Below, piece by piece: positions 18,146-27,520 of a stretch of DNA of 64,000 bases. The first letter of the stretch is position 1, and each line of letters opens with the position of its first letter. The translations under genes and the position numbers were made by a program. Origin of the DNA: Sphingobium terrigena (GTDB lineage Bacteria > Pseudomonadota > Alphaproteobacteria > Sphingomonadales > Sphingomonadaceae); the NCBI RefSeq assembly GCF_003591655.1, contig NZ_QVRA01000015.1, positions 1 to 64,000 on the forward strand. Direction: 5' to 3'. The notes under the pieces were generated by a model that saw nothing but the letters and a program-made list of their open reading frames with translations, ran no database searches and was not told the DNA's origin.

Positions 18146-18541
18146 CTAGCCCTCGATCAGCGCCTTCAAGCGCTTCAAATCCCGCATCACCCATTTGACG
18201 TCCGCCGAGAAGCGTTCGTCATCCATGTCGGGCTGTCGAAACAGCGTCAGCAAGACCTCTGACCCATCGCCATTGGCGATGATCCGCATCGGAATGGAGA
18301 TGGTGGAACCGCTGCCGGTATCGACCCAATGATCCATGACTCCATGGTCATTATGCGGCGTGAAACGGATGCGGATCGGCCTGTCCGCGCCATCGGCAAG
18401 CCATAGATCGCCCTCCTGCCGCAAGTAGGATTCGGCGAGGCCCGACGCCCATTTGGTGAAATATTCCGGTCGCCAGATCCATTCATAGAGCGCCTGCCAG
18501 CTATGGTTGATCGAAACGCTCAACGTGCGTGATGGCAGCAT
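18146..18541 (-). CDS. SRPBCC (START-like) domain protein
   Basis: 131 residues with the layout of small SRPBCC/polyketide-cyclase-like proteins: an initial strand with INHSWQALYEWIWRPEYFTKWASG, central beta strands including GVMDHWVD, and a long C-terminal helix (FSADVKWVMRDLKRLKALIEG). Such proteins bind hydrophobic ligands. It is convergent with the NTase-HEPN gene, 14 bp apart. Ligand and role in the island are unknown. Confidence 0.72.
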   Translation of the reverse strand: MLPSRTLSVSINHSWQALYEWIWRPEYFTKWASGLAESYLRQEGDLWLADGADRPIRIRFTPHNDHGVMDHWVDTGSGSTISIPMRIIANGDGSEVLLTLFRQPDMDDERFSADVKWVMRDLKRLKALIEG

Positions 18542-18936
18542 TTTACTTTCCCTCTGGCTCTTGCATCCGACGCTTTTGCAGCGTCCCAGGCTTTCCCATG
18601 CGCGCTACGACTCCTGCGATGTGACCGCAAGAATCATGCGGACGATCCGCAGGCGCGCTGCGCCGGGGCTGGTGGTCGGCGGCAGCGGTGGGGAATGTCC
18701 ATAAGCGTCCGGGAATGCGGAAACAGGGGGATAGAAGGGACGGCAAGATTAAAACGCGGCCTCCATGAGGCCAGCGATTGGGCGTCTGCACAGGCTTTGC
18801 GATGGAGGCATGGCAAGGGCCTTGCCTCCACGTCTACAGGAAAGGCCGGTGTTGCCGGCCTTGGAGAGGAGGCCCTTGAACGGAGCTGTCGGGCTTGCCC
18901 ATCCTCTTGTCCTTTGCGGACGAAGAGGAGGAAGGG
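18542..18936. promoter_or_regulatory. Relaxase upstream region with inverted repeats (oriT candidate)
   Basis: No gene lies in these 395 bases. TGGAGGCA (18803-18810) and TGCCTCCA (18823-18830) form a perfect 8-bp inverted repeat with a 12-base centre, and AAGGCCGG (18842-18849) pairs with CCGGCCTT (18855-18862). Transfer origins of mobilizable elements usually lie immediately upstream of the relaxase gene and contain such repeats beside the nick site. The nick site cannot be read from sequence alone. Confidence 0.45.
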
Positions 18937-20886
18937 ATGCCCGGCGACGACGACTTCGAACTCTGGCTGGGTCGCATTGGCGCGAAGGATCGCAGCGTCG
19001 GCCAGACCCTTGCCCGTGCGCGCCGCGCAGGGGGCGTGGCGAGCGCCAGGGGCCGCCGCTTCACTGGCGCCGCGATCGGGCGCGGCGCGGGCGTGGGCCG
19101 CGTGCTGGGGGCATCACAGCGCATGACTGGCCTGCGCGCACGGCGCGTCATCGTGAAGGCGCGGATCGTGAAGCTTGGGGGCAAGGGCATGGCCGCCGCC
19201 GCGCACCTGCGCTACCTGCAGCGCGACGGCACCACCCGCGAGGGCGAGCGCGGCGCGCTCTACGGCGCGGATGTCGACAGGGTCGATGGGAAAGCCTTCC
19301 TCGCGCGCGGGCAAGGGGATCGCCACCAGTTTCGCTTCATCGTCGCGCCAGAGGATGGCGCGGAGTATGACGATCTCAAACCCCTGGTCCGTCGCCTGAT
19401 GAGCCAGGCGGAGAAGGATCTGGGCACAAGGCTCGACTGGGTCGCGGTCGATCACTTCAACACCGGCCATCCCCATAGCCATGTCATGCTGCGCGGCGTG
19501 GACGAACGGGGCAAGGACTTGGTCATCGCCCGCGACTATCTGACCCAGGGTCTGCGCAGTCGCGCAGAGGAACTGGTGAGCCTCGATCTTGGACCGCGCA
19601 CGGAACGGGAAATCATGGCCGCTCAGGACCGCGAAATAGGCCAGGAGCGGTTTACCGGTATCGACCGCCGCCTGCTGCGCGAGGCCGATGGCGATCGTCA
19701 GTTGATGGTAACGACCAGCGATCCGCGCGAACATGCCCTGCGTATCGGCCGCCTGCGCAGCCTCGAACGCCTTGGCCTCGCCATCGAAGGCAAGGCCGGC
19801 CAATGGAGGCTCGATCCCGAACTCGAGCCGACCCTGCGCCGGATGGGCGAGCGTGGCGACATCATCCGCACCCTGAACCGCGACCTGCGCGAGGCGGGCA
19901 TCGCCCGGCCGCCGCAGGACCATGCACTGTTCGACAGCCACGATCCGTCCGCCCGCCCGATCATCGGCAGGCTGGTGGCGACCGGCCTCTCGGACGAACA
20001 TCGCGACCGGCGCTACATGATCATCGACGGCATCGATGGCCGCAGCCATTATGCCGATATCGGCGAGGACCAGTCCATCCATGCCAAGGGTGCCATCCTG
20101 CGCCTCTCGCCCCGTCCAGCCGACATCCGGACGGTGGACCGCACCGTCGCCGCCATCGCCAATCAACATGACGGCAAATACAGCGTCGATATCCACCTGC
20201 GCCATGATCCCGCGATGAGCGAGAGCGGCACCCAGGCCCATGTTCGCCGCCTTGAAGCCATGCGTCGTTCGATCGGCAGGCCCGAGCGGCTGGCCGACGG
20301 GACGTGGCAGGTCGGCCCCGATCATCTCGCCGACGCGCTGGCCCATGAGCAGCGACAGGGACTGAAAGCGCCGGTGATCATCGAGAGCCTGTCGCACAAG
20401 CCGCTCGAGCAGTTGCCTGCCCATGATGGCGAGACATGGCTCGACCGCCAGCTGACCGCCGCCACGCCCGCGCCCTTGCAGCGCGGCTTTGGGGCAGAGG
20501 TGCGCGGGGCGATGCAGCAGCGGCGGCAATGGCTGGTCGAACAGCAGCTGGTCGAGGGTGAAGAGGGCGTCACGCGCTATCGCCGCGACATGTTGCAGCT
20601 GCTCCAGCGCCGCGAGCTCGATCGCGTGATTGCGGGCATCGAGCAGGACACGGGCCTTGCTCATCGCCGGTCCCATGCCGACGCGCCGATCGAAGGCGTC
20701 TATCGCCGCGCCGTGCAGGTCGGCGACAAACGCTATGCGCTGATCGAACACGCCCGAGAGTTCAGCCTTGTGCCCTGGCGGCCCGTGCTTGAGCGCGCTG
20801 TGGGCAAATCCGTATTGGGCATCATGCGCGGCGAGGGCATCAGCTGGACCATCGGCACCCGGGCGCGGGGGCTGGGCATTAGCTGA
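18937..20886 (+). CDS. VirD2/DUF3363-type relaxase
   Basis: 649 residues. This enzyme nicks the transfer origin and stays bound to the 5' end during conjugation. The metal-binding histidine motif is clear: His173, His178, His180 and His182 in HFNTGHPHSHVML. Tyr93 in HLRYLQRDG is a candidate catalytic tyrosine. Downstream is the long DUF3363 region typical of alphaproteobacterial elements (YRRAVQVGDKRYALIEH..., FSLVPWRPVLERAVG). The ATG at 18937 follows AGGAGGAAGGG; a TTG at 18895 would give 14 extra residues but has no such site. Intact, with the two DNA-binding genes directly downstream. Confidence 0.9.
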   Translation: MPGDDDFELWLGRIGAKDRSVGQTLARARRAGGVASARGRRFTGAAIGRGAGVGRVLGASQRMTGLRARRVIVKARIVKLGGKGMAAAAHLRYLQRDGTTREGERGALYGADVDRVDGKAFLARGQGDRHQFRFIVAPEDGAEYDDLKPLVRRLMSQAEKDLGTRLDWVAVDHFNTGHPHSHVMLRGVDERGKDLVIARDYLTQGLRSRAEELVSLDLGPRTEREIMAAQDREIGQERFTGIDRRLLREADGDRQLMVTTSDPREHALRIGRLRSLERLGLAIEGKAGQWRLDPELEPTLRRMGERGDIIRTLNRDLREAGIARPPQDHALFDSHDPSARPIIGRLVATGLSDEHRDRRYMIIDGIDGRSHYADIGEDQSIHAKGAILRLSPRPADIRTVDRTVAAIANQHDGKYSVDIHLRHDPAMSESGTQAHVRRLEAMRRSIGRPERLADGTWQVGPDHLADALAHEQRQGLKAPVIIESLSHKPLEQLPAHDGETWLDRQLTAATPAPLQRGFGAEVRGAMQQRRQWLVEQQLVEGEEGVTRYRRDMLQLLQRRELDRVIAGIEQDTGLAHRRSHADAPIEGVYRRAVQVGDKRYALIEHAREFSLVPWRPVLERAVGKSVLGIMRGEGISWTIGTRARGLGIS

Positions 20887-20981
20887 ACGAAGCGGCCTTG
20901 GATGGCACCGGGCGGCACCACAGAGCCTCTGTCCATTGGCGGCCGCAGGCGCGATCCTGGCACGCGAAAGGATCGTCCGCC

Positions 20982-21401
20982 GTGAAGACGTTCAAGACCC
21001 GCCACCAATTCTACCTGCCCGACGCCCTGTCGGAGAAGCTCGAGGCGCTGACCGCTGCGCCGGGCGCGTCCAAGACGACCATCCTCACCGATGCACTCAC
21101 CGCCTGGCTCGAGCGCAAGGCGGGGAGCGAACTCGACCAGCGCTTCGGACCCCGGCTCGACCGGCAGAGCCAAGCCGCAGAGCGGCTCGAGCGCAAGGTC
21201 GATGCGCTCACAGAAATCCTTGGCCTGTTCGTCCAGCATCAGCTGACCCTGGTCGCCCATCAACCTGCGTTCGATCCTGACACCGCGCAGCTGGGCCGCG
21301 TGCGCTACCAGCGGTTCATGGAACTGGTCGAACGGCGGCTCGGCAAGACCGTCGAACCCGAGCGCCTGCCACCCGCCAACAGCCAGGAAACCAAGCCATG
21401 A
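20982..21401 (+). CDS. Ribbon-helix-helix (CopG/TraY-like) protein
   Basis: 139 residues starting at a GTG with GAAAGGA 9 bp upstream. The N-terminus KTFKTRHQFYLPDALSEKLEAL, followed by SKTTILTDALTAWLERK, is a ribbon-helix-helix fold. The rest has a coiled-coil-like stretch (RQSQAAERLERKVDALTEILGLFV). Its place right after the relaxase suggests an accessory protein that binds the transfer origin or represses the relaxase operon. It overlaps the next gene by ATGA. Confidence 0.78.
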   Translation: MKTFKTRHQFYLPDALSEKLEALTAAPGASKTTILTDALTAWLERKAGSELDQRFGPRLDRQSQAAERLERKVDALTEILGLFVQHQLTLVAHQPAFDPDTAQLGRVRYQRFMELVERRLGKTVEPERLPPANSQETKP

Positions 21402-21592
21402 CTCTCGATCCCGAACCCGAGCGGATCACGGTCCGCATCAAGGAAGCCTGCCGTATCACCGGCATTGGTCGGTCCAAGCTCTATGAACTGATTGCCGAGG
21501 GCGAGATCGACATCGTCAAGATCGGGGCCATGACGTTGATCCCGGTCGATAGTCTCAAGGCATTGACCGAAGGCCGACGGCAGCGACGGTGA
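21398..21592 (+). CDS. Excisionase/AlpA-like helix-turn-helix protein
   Basis: 64 residues with a winged helix-turn-helix of the MerR/excisionase type (IKEACRITGIGRSKLYELIAEGEIDIVKIGAMTLIPVDSLKALTEG). Proteins like this help the integrase excise an element or switch on its transcription. It overlaps the ribbon-helix-helix gene, so relaxase, RHH and HTH are likely one operon. An IS66 remnant begins at its stop codon. Confidence 0.82.
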   Translation: MTLDPEPERITVRIKEACRITGIGRSKLYELIAEGEIDIVKIGAMTLIPVDSLKALTEGRRQRR

Positions 21593-21830
21593 ACACAGCG
21601 CCGGTGCTTGACCCAGGACGCGGCAGAACGAAGACTGGCCAACTATGGGCCTATGCGCGCGATGATCGGCCATGGGGTGGCGTAGGTCCGTCGATGGTCG
21701 CCGATGTCTATGCGGCAGACCGGAAGGCCGAACGCCCCGACACCCATCTCGGAGATTTTGCAGGCATCCTGCAAGTCGACGGATATGGCGGATACACAGC
21801 GCTTGCCAAACGCCGCGGACAGCAGCTTAT
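21589..21830 (+). pseudogene. IS66-family transposase remnant
   Basis: The frame opens with PVLDPGRGRTKTGQLWAYAR, followed by DDRPWGG, DVYAADRKAERPDTHL and ILQVDGYGGYTAL, the conserved centre of IS66 TnpC transposases. Both the N-terminal half and the C-terminal domain are missing and the similarity ends near 21830. It marks an old insertion or deletion at the join between the transfer half and the defence half of the island. 21831-22020 shows nothing recognisable. Confidence 0.85.
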
Positions 21831-22020
21831 GGTCGAAGCCGTCACATCACCTGTCATTGCCGAGAAACTGTGGGTACAGCGTCGAGGTTCGCTGGCCCCG
21901 TCGATCGGAAGGCTGGGCACACGGGTTCGACGCCGCCTGCCATAGGGCCGGAGGGATCGACGATCAAACAGTGGCTAACCCGGTTGCCCGGACAGGATGA
22001 GCGGAACGCCGCCCGACCCG

Positions 22021-23133
22021 TCACCGATCCAGGAAGATCTCCAGTCGTCGCATATCGTCGAGGCTGACCGCCTTCTGCACGAATGCGTCGCTTACGGCGA
22101 TCGAGCGCTCGATCAGGCTGGCTAAAGCGAGACGGTTGCCGTTCTGCGCCGGCGTGAGATCCCGGTTGATGGCGGGAATTTCGTCAATGGCGAGATCCCT
22201 GAGCCACGTGAGGGTCGCGCCAAGCAGGCCCACCACGACGTCGGAGAGCTGCACACCGGGCTCCACCTTGGAATCGACGAAGCGGTAGAGGTCGAGCTGC
22301 CGACCCGAGCCGATGAACCGGTATTGCTCCAGAAGCGCCCTGATCTTCTCCTCCGTGTCGAGGATGTGTCTGCTCGCCTTGAAGAGACATAGTCGGTGGA
22401 TGAAGATGTCGGAGAAATCCTTGGTTATCTGCCCTGCCACATCGTCGAGAAAGATCAGCGATGACAGGGATCGACCCGACTGCAGGACGCCTTTGAGCAT
22501 CATGAGGTGGAAGTGGGGGAGGAGGTCGTCCGCGTTCTCCACCAGATCTATCAGCCCGTTCAGGAAGCCCCTGACGTCGCCGTGGGCGATGGCGGGATAG
22601 GAATTGCGCCGCAAAATGTCCTGCGTCGCGCCAAGATTCCGACGGAGTACGCGGTAGAGGTCGTTCTTGAGCAGTAATCGGTCGCCCAGGCCCAACGGAT
22701 CGGCCGCGGGCATGGAGTCGATGATGTCGACGTAGGAGTAGTAGACGGGATCGAGGGCGATGAAGTGAACGAGGTAGCCTTCGTCCGAGAGCCAATTCAG
22801 GAAGATGTCCAGCCTCTTCGACCCAAGCATCGTCAGGAAGTCGCCATGCGCGACCCTCTCGAACTTCAGCTCGGGAGCTCGAGGCTGGATGCCCATCCAC
22901 CGCCTGAGGACCTCCAGCTCGATCGGTCTCTCCGAGCCCGGATGGGCGACTCCGCCCAGCACGAAGGGCCGGGGGTCGGGCACATTGAAGCCATCCTCTC
23001 GCAGATAGAGCAGCCGGTGGTTGTTGGTCTCGTCGTAGTAGAAGGTTCGCGCCTCGTCGGTGCGCTTCAGTCCATAAAGGTCGATCGCCAGCTCCCGCTG
23101 GTCGTCCACGTCGATGTCGATCGGCTCTACCAT
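22021..23133 (-). CDS. DUF3800 family protein (RNase H-like fold)
   Basis: 370 residues. The DUF3800 pattern is visible: an N-terminal strand ending in YYDETNN (Asp34, Glu35), FVLGGVAHPG, an ELKF motif (Glu89), HFIALDPVYYSY, and near the C-terminus VDSK (Asp287) and VQLSDVVVGLLG (Asp298). Those acidic residues match the probable metal site of this RNase H-like family, so a nuclease is plausible. It starts 42 bp after the SIR2 gene on the same strand, so the two are probably one operon. It is longer than many DUF3800 proteins (about 200-260), mainly through a helical insertion after residue 140. Confidence 0.78.
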   Translation of the reverse strand: MVEPIDIDVDDQRELAIDLYGLKRTDEARTFYYDETNNHRLLYLREDGFNVPDPRPFVLGGVAHPGSERPIELEVLRRWMGIQPRAPELKFERVAHGDFLTMLGSKRLDIFLNWLSDEGYLVHFIALDPVYYSYVDIIDSMPAADPLGLGDRLLLKNDLYRVLRRNLGATQDILRRNSYPAIAHGDVRGFLNGLIDLVENADDLLPHFHLMMLKGVLQSGRSLSSLIFLDDVAGQITKDFSDIFIHRLCLFKASRHILDTEEKIRALLEQYRFIGSGRQLDLYRFVDSKVEPGVQLSDVVVGLLGATLTWLRDLAIDEIPAINRDLTPAQNGNRLALASLIERSIAVSDAFVQKAVSLDDMRRLEIFLDR

Positions 23134-23175
23134 GCGTCGTCTCGCTAACTATGGGATCGTCTGACTTTTCACCAA

Positions 23176-26100
23176 TTAGCGGTTCTGATCGCGCCGGACG
23201 AGTTCGCCCAGACGCGGATCTTTCCGCACCTCATCCCTCTCGCGCAACGTATCGATGACGCGGCGTACGTCGTAGGGCCAGAGCCAGGGATCCTCGGCAA
23301 GGACTTTCCATAGAAGGTCGAGCAGGTGCGTCGGGTGCTTGGCGATGATTCCCGCCTCGACGTCGCTAAGGGTACCTATGCGCAGCGACGTGCCGGCGAT
23401 CGGTCCGAGCACCGGAAGGATGAGTTCGACGATCTCACGGAACATCGCAGGCTTGGCGACTGCCAGGTCGACGAGACGGCCAGATGTGGAGACGGTCCGG
23501 ACCGCCCACTGCCTCGGCCACACGTTCTTGAGAAATGGAGCGATGAGAGCATCCCATTTTGACCCCGCCTCGTTGGACCACCGCTCCAGATACCAGAGCA
23601 TCTGTCCCCTGAGCTCATCATCCGCGTGGATTAGGATCTCCCGCAGTTCGACGTCCGGGATGAGTGTGTCTCGATCAGATCCATCGCCGCTGTCGGCCCA
23701 GCCCGCAAGCAGCATGCCGGCCAGCTTGTTGGCATGTCCACGACGATGGGTGCCGGACCGGGCGAGGGAGACGAACGCTGGCTTCAATCTCGTGTAGAGT
23801 GGCAGTTGGGGTGTCCGGGCCGCCCAGAAGTAGCCGCTCCAGAAGGCTTCCGCGCCGGCTCCCCCTGCGTCTGCCACCGAAAGAAGGCGGCTCTCCGACC
23901 ATTCGGGATCAATGAGATAGAGCCAGTTCAAATGGGGCGCGATCATCGCGATCGTGTGATGTCGTGCATCACCAGGCAGCGCCAGAACTTGGTCTAGGCG
24001 CGCTCTCCATTTCTCTGGAAGTCCGTCGCCAGCGCGGAGGTCGGCGTTGGAGCGATCCTGGAAGAGCGCCTCCACCAGTCGACCAGCGGGCTGGTTGAGC
24101 GCGTCATCTACCCAGCTCGAATCGGGACACCGGAACCTGTCTTCGGGGGGATGGGCGGCAAGCGCGTTGGCAAGCGCATCCCAGAGGATCAGGAAGACTT
24201 CCGGTTGCGCGACGACGAGTGTGTCCGCGCGATCGCGCATCCACTCGCTGACGGGCTGCCGAAGGACCGCTACCTGCTCGGGTGAAAGCCGGGACAATCG
24301 GTGAACAATGGCCCGGAGCAGGCGAGAGCTGAGAGGAGCTCTGCTGGTGGCGTGAAGCAGCGCGGCCCATTCTTGCTCGGGGAATTCGCCTTTGCGCGCG
24401 GCGTCACTGAGGACTGCGAGCGCGAAGGCGGGGCGTTGATCGGCGAGTCCGCGGAATGGCCGATGGTCGACGAAGGTTGCGAAGTCGCGCCCCGCTGCAT
24501 CCCTCGCGGCGGTCAGCACGCGACCGATCGGCAGGCCCTGGATCGGCGCGGTGTCTGTATTGGGAACCACCGTCCGGACCTTGCCGACCTGCGGCTCGGC
24601 CGTGGCTCCTGCGAACCGCGGCTCCCACCCGGTCGCGATCTCGCGCAGTGCCGACATTCCGGTCTCGAAGCCCGCGCCGAACTGCACGCCCTGTTCCCGT
24701 AGCCAATGGAGTCGGCTGAGACGTTCGTGCGCAATGTGCTCGGCTACGTCTTCGCGGGGCACGGGCCAAGGGATGTCACCGGCGAGCAGCCGCTGCTCCA
24801 GCCTCGCGCGATCAACCTCGCTCATGTCCGGCCACCGGTCGCGGATGGCGTAGAGGAGGTCCCGCTCGTGGCGATTAGCCCAGTACGTCTCATTATCCAA
24901 GGAGAGGAATACCGCTGCTGCTTCGTCCGGAGCCAGGATCGCAGGGTGTCCAGCGGCCCATATCCTCACGCGGATCGATACGGGATCCGTGTTCGACGCC
25001 CAGCGGCGGACCTCGGCGGCGGCGGCGGCCCTTTCAACCTGCGCAAGCCTAGAAAGCATGTTGAGGAAGGTGCCGAGCAGCCCTGTCATCTGGAACGCGT
25101 CCTCGTCGAGCTGGTCGCCGTCCTCGGGTCGCGTGGTGTTCAGATAGACGTTGTCGTTCCCTCTGATCTCCCGTTCGAGGGTGATGGCGTGCTCGATCTG
25201 CGCACGGAGTAGTGTCAGGGCATAGGGAATCTGTTCGGGCGGAATATCGAATGGCTGGTGCGGGCGGGGATACCGGACGTCCGGCCGGATCATGCCCCTC
25301 AATTCGCAGGCCACTTTTACGGGGGGTAGGCGCGTCTCGAAGGACGGCTCGACCATCAGCACCGGGCGATACATCTCCATGGCCGTCCTTACCGTGGCCG
25401 TCGACCAGCCCGACTGCGCCACGATGGCATGCAGGTCGTATCTCTGATGGTCCGGATCAGACCGCCTGTCCCGCCACGCCGCGATGAGGAGCCGCCACGC
25501 CTTGAGGACATCGGGAGGGAACCGGTCCTCCTCGTGGCGCAACGCCCGCTCGATCTGCTGTACCACTTCCGGATGCAGGCCGGTCTGGTGCGAAGCCCAC
25601 CAGACGGCGGCGGGTTGATGGGCCACGCGGACGAGATAGGCGCCGAGGTGCCACAGGCGCCTTGGCAGCTTGGAGGCCGCGCCGGCCCATGGGCCTCGCA
25701 GCTTGCCGGTCGCCTCGGCCGGAAGATCCTCCCGATCGGCATCCGTCACGGCAAACAGATCCCACGCGTAGATTGGGACTTCGCGCCGCGAGAACAGATC
25801 GTCAGGATCGGTGGGCGCTGGCGGTCTGTCCGCATCGAGGCGCAGCGCCTCAAAGGGATCGACGCGCTCTCCCAAGCTGTCAAAGGGGGCGACGAGGCCC
25901 GGTGGCGCGTAGCGCCTGTCGGGATCGAACACACTCAGCCATTCCGCGGGAAGCGGGGCGCCCCTGCCGGCGAGCCGCCTCGCACCTTCCGGGGTGGCCG
26001 CGAGATGGGCGACGAGCCCGCGCTGATGAGGAAGGAGCGCCGAAGGGCCTGCGGACGCCATCGCGATGACGTCCTCGTGCCAGCCTTCGATGTCCCTTGC

Positions 26101-26973
26101 GCGCTCCGCCCAGGCTCGCAGCGTGTCCCAGAGGGCGGCGTGGCCATTGGCGCTGTCGTATGCGATCGGCTGCACGCCCTTGTGCCTCCACTGGGCGGAT
26201 GCCTGGTCGGCGGTCCCCGCTTGGAAGGCGTAGAGGTCGTTGCGCGGCTCGTCGCCTCGGTTCAGTGCTTCAAGGAGATACTGGACCGGCGGATCATCGG
26301 CCGAATAGCCCACGAACACGATCTTGAAGCGCCTCAGCAGCGATTGGATGTAGCGGGTCGCCCATCCGTCCGCGAGGTAGGCACGCCCGAAGTCCGCGCT
26401 CGATAGGACGAATTCGTCATCGCAGGCGCGCTGATAGTCGGGATCCACCCGGCCGTGGATGTGCATGATGCCGCGGAAGTCGTTCAGGCGGCGGGGATCT
26501 GGGAGATGCGGCGGATTAAACGAGCCGAGATCCGGATCGCAGTCTTCGAAGAGCCGGTCGAAGTTCGTGGTCATCAGGCGAACGACGCCGGCGGCGTCGC
26601 GCGACAGGTCGAGCAGCACCCGGTGCGCGTCGAGCCTGTGGCCGGGTGGTGGGAGCAAGGCCTGCGCGACGGCCTGTCGGACCTCTTCGGGATGGAACTC
26701 CTGCTCAAGAAGGCCGAAGACCCGGTCTGTGGCGACGACTCCGGTAAGTTCGGTGAGCCTCTCGAAGTCCTGACTGGCCTTGAAGAGCCGTCGGGCGGGG
26801 CTGTCCAGCGCCGACCCGAGGGCGGACAGCACCCTGCCGGCGAGATCAGCGAAGTTGGGCAGCTTCGCCTCCGCCTGCGACACGCCGGCGCCGCAGAAGA
26901 AGAGCACCTGTCCCGCATCGCGTGCGGTCAGCAGGTCGTCAGGGAGTTCGGGGCCGTCAGCAATGAATCTCAT
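23176..26973 (-). CDS. SIR2-domain protein with DUF4020-like tail (putative defence NADase)
   Basis: 1265 residues. The N-terminal SIR2 domain (about 15-270) has FFCGAGVS (Gly28-Gly30), TTNFD (135-139 with Asn137), the candidate catalytic His173 in MHIHG, and VFVGYSADDPPVQYLL. The long remainder is helical; its end (about 1120-1265: RGQMLWYLERWS, KNVWPRQWAVRT, WLWPYDVRRVIDTL) resembles DUF4020. Large SIR2 proteins in bacterial islands are known antiphage effectors that destroy NAD+ on infection; that role is inferred here. No signal peptide or membrane helix. The start codon lacks an obvious ribosome binding site. Confidence 0.83.
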   Translation of the reverse strand: MRFIADGPELPDDLLTARDAGQVLFFCGAGVSQAEAKLPNFADLAGRVLSALGSALDSPARRLFKASQDFERLTELTGVVATDRVFGLLEQEFHPEEVRQAVAQALLPPPGHRLDAHRVLLDLSRDAAGVVRLMTTNFDRLFEDCDPDLGSFNPPHLPDPRRLNDFRGIMHIHGRVDPDYQRACDDEFVLSSADFGRAYLADGWATRYIQSLLRRFKIVFVGYSADDPPVQYLLEALNRGDEPRNDLYAFQAGTADQASAQWRHKGVQPIAYDSANGHAALWDTLRAWAERARDIEGWHEDVIAMASAGPSALLPHQRGLVAHLAATPEGARRLAGRGAPLPAEWLSVFDPDRRYAPPGLVAPFDSLGERVDPFEALRLDADRPPAPTDPDDLFSRREVPIYAWDLFAVTDADREDLPAEATGKLRGPWAGAASKLPRRLWHLGAYLVRVAHQPAAVWWASHQTGLHPEVVQQIERALRHEEDRFPPDVLKAWRLLIAAWRDRRSDPDHQRYDLHAIVAQSGWSTATVRTAMEMYRPVLMVEPSFETRLPPVKVACELRGMIRPDVRYPRPHQPFDIPPEQIPYALTLLRAQIEHAITLEREIRGNDNVYLNTTRPEDGDQLDEDAFQMTGLLGTFLNMLSRLAQVERAAAAAEVRRWASNTDPVSIRVRIWAAGHPAILAPDEAAAVFLSLDNETYWANRHERDLLYAIRDRWPDMSEVDRARLEQRLLAGDIPWPVPREDVAEHIAHERLSRLHWLREQGVQFGAGFETGMSALREIATGWEPRFAGATAEPQVGKVRTVVPNTDTAPIQGLPIGRVLTAARDAAGRDFATFVDHRPFRGLADQRPAFALAVLSDAARKGEFPEQEWAALLHATSRAPLSSRLLRAIVHRLSRLSPEQVAVLRQPVSEWMRDRADTLVVAQPEVFLILWDALANALAAHPPEDRFRCPDSSWVDDALNQPAGRLVEALFQDRSNADLRAGDGLPEKWRARLDQVLALPGDARHHTIAMIAPHLNWLYLIDPEWSESRLLSVADAGGAGAEAFWSGYFWAARTPQLPLYTRLKPAFVSLARSGTHRRGHANKLAGMLLAGWADSGDGSDRDTLIPDVELREILIHADDELRGQMLWYLERWSNEAGSKWDALIAPFLKNVWPRQWAVRTVSTSGRLVDLAVAKPAMFREIVELILPVLGPIAGTSLRIGTLSDVEAGIIAKHPTHLLDLLWKVLAEDPWLWPYDVRRVIDTLRERDEVRKDPRLGELVRRDQNR

Positions 26974-27052
26974 TGCATTGACTTATGCGGTGACCGGGAC
27001 GGGCGGAAGTCCTCGAAGGATGACAATCGCCGAATGTTTTGAGTGACATCCC

Positions 27053-27520
27053 TCACTTCTGCGCGGGCATCCCCAGAAGAGCGGCGAAGTCGACCGAAAG
27101 CCACGCACCGAAGACAAGGATGTCGTTAGACTGTCGGAAGGCCTTCGGCCTTGGAAGGTTGTCGGGATTCACGACATACTGGATGTTCGGGTTCAGCCTG
27201 ACGCCGCGCGAGATGGCAAGATCATAGTTCAGTTCTCACACGGCTTCGCCGTTCCTCACGCGATCAATGCCCACGACGTTCGCGCGGGACGCTTGGAGGA
27301 AGTCAATCTGGTGGGATCCGAGCCTCATGTAGCTTCCGACGATGCCCAATGTCTCATTCGGCCTGCCGGCAAGCGGACCTGTTACAATGGGGCCCGCGAT
27401 CGTCTGCGACTTGAACGGCACATAGTCGTTCGTCGAGGCAATGACGCCGCCGAATACGGTGACCGGACGCCGAACGTCGCCTCCGACGTGGGTAACGACA
27501 GCATCGCCCATCGCATACCG
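27053..27520 (-). pseudogene. OprB-type carbohydrate porin remnant
   Basis: Reading leftward, the frame gives VTVFGGVIASTNDYVPFKS, then GPLAGRPNETLGIVGSYMRLG and RVRNGEAV, then TGA (27236-27238), then in the same frame ELNYDLAISRGVRLNPNIQY, VNPDNLPR and DILVFGAWLSVDFAALLG before the true stop at 27053. This is the C-terminal beta-barrel end of an OprB/porin-like outer-membrane protein. The in-frame TGA, plus loss of everything before about 27520, makes it a pseudogene. Confidence 0.8.
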
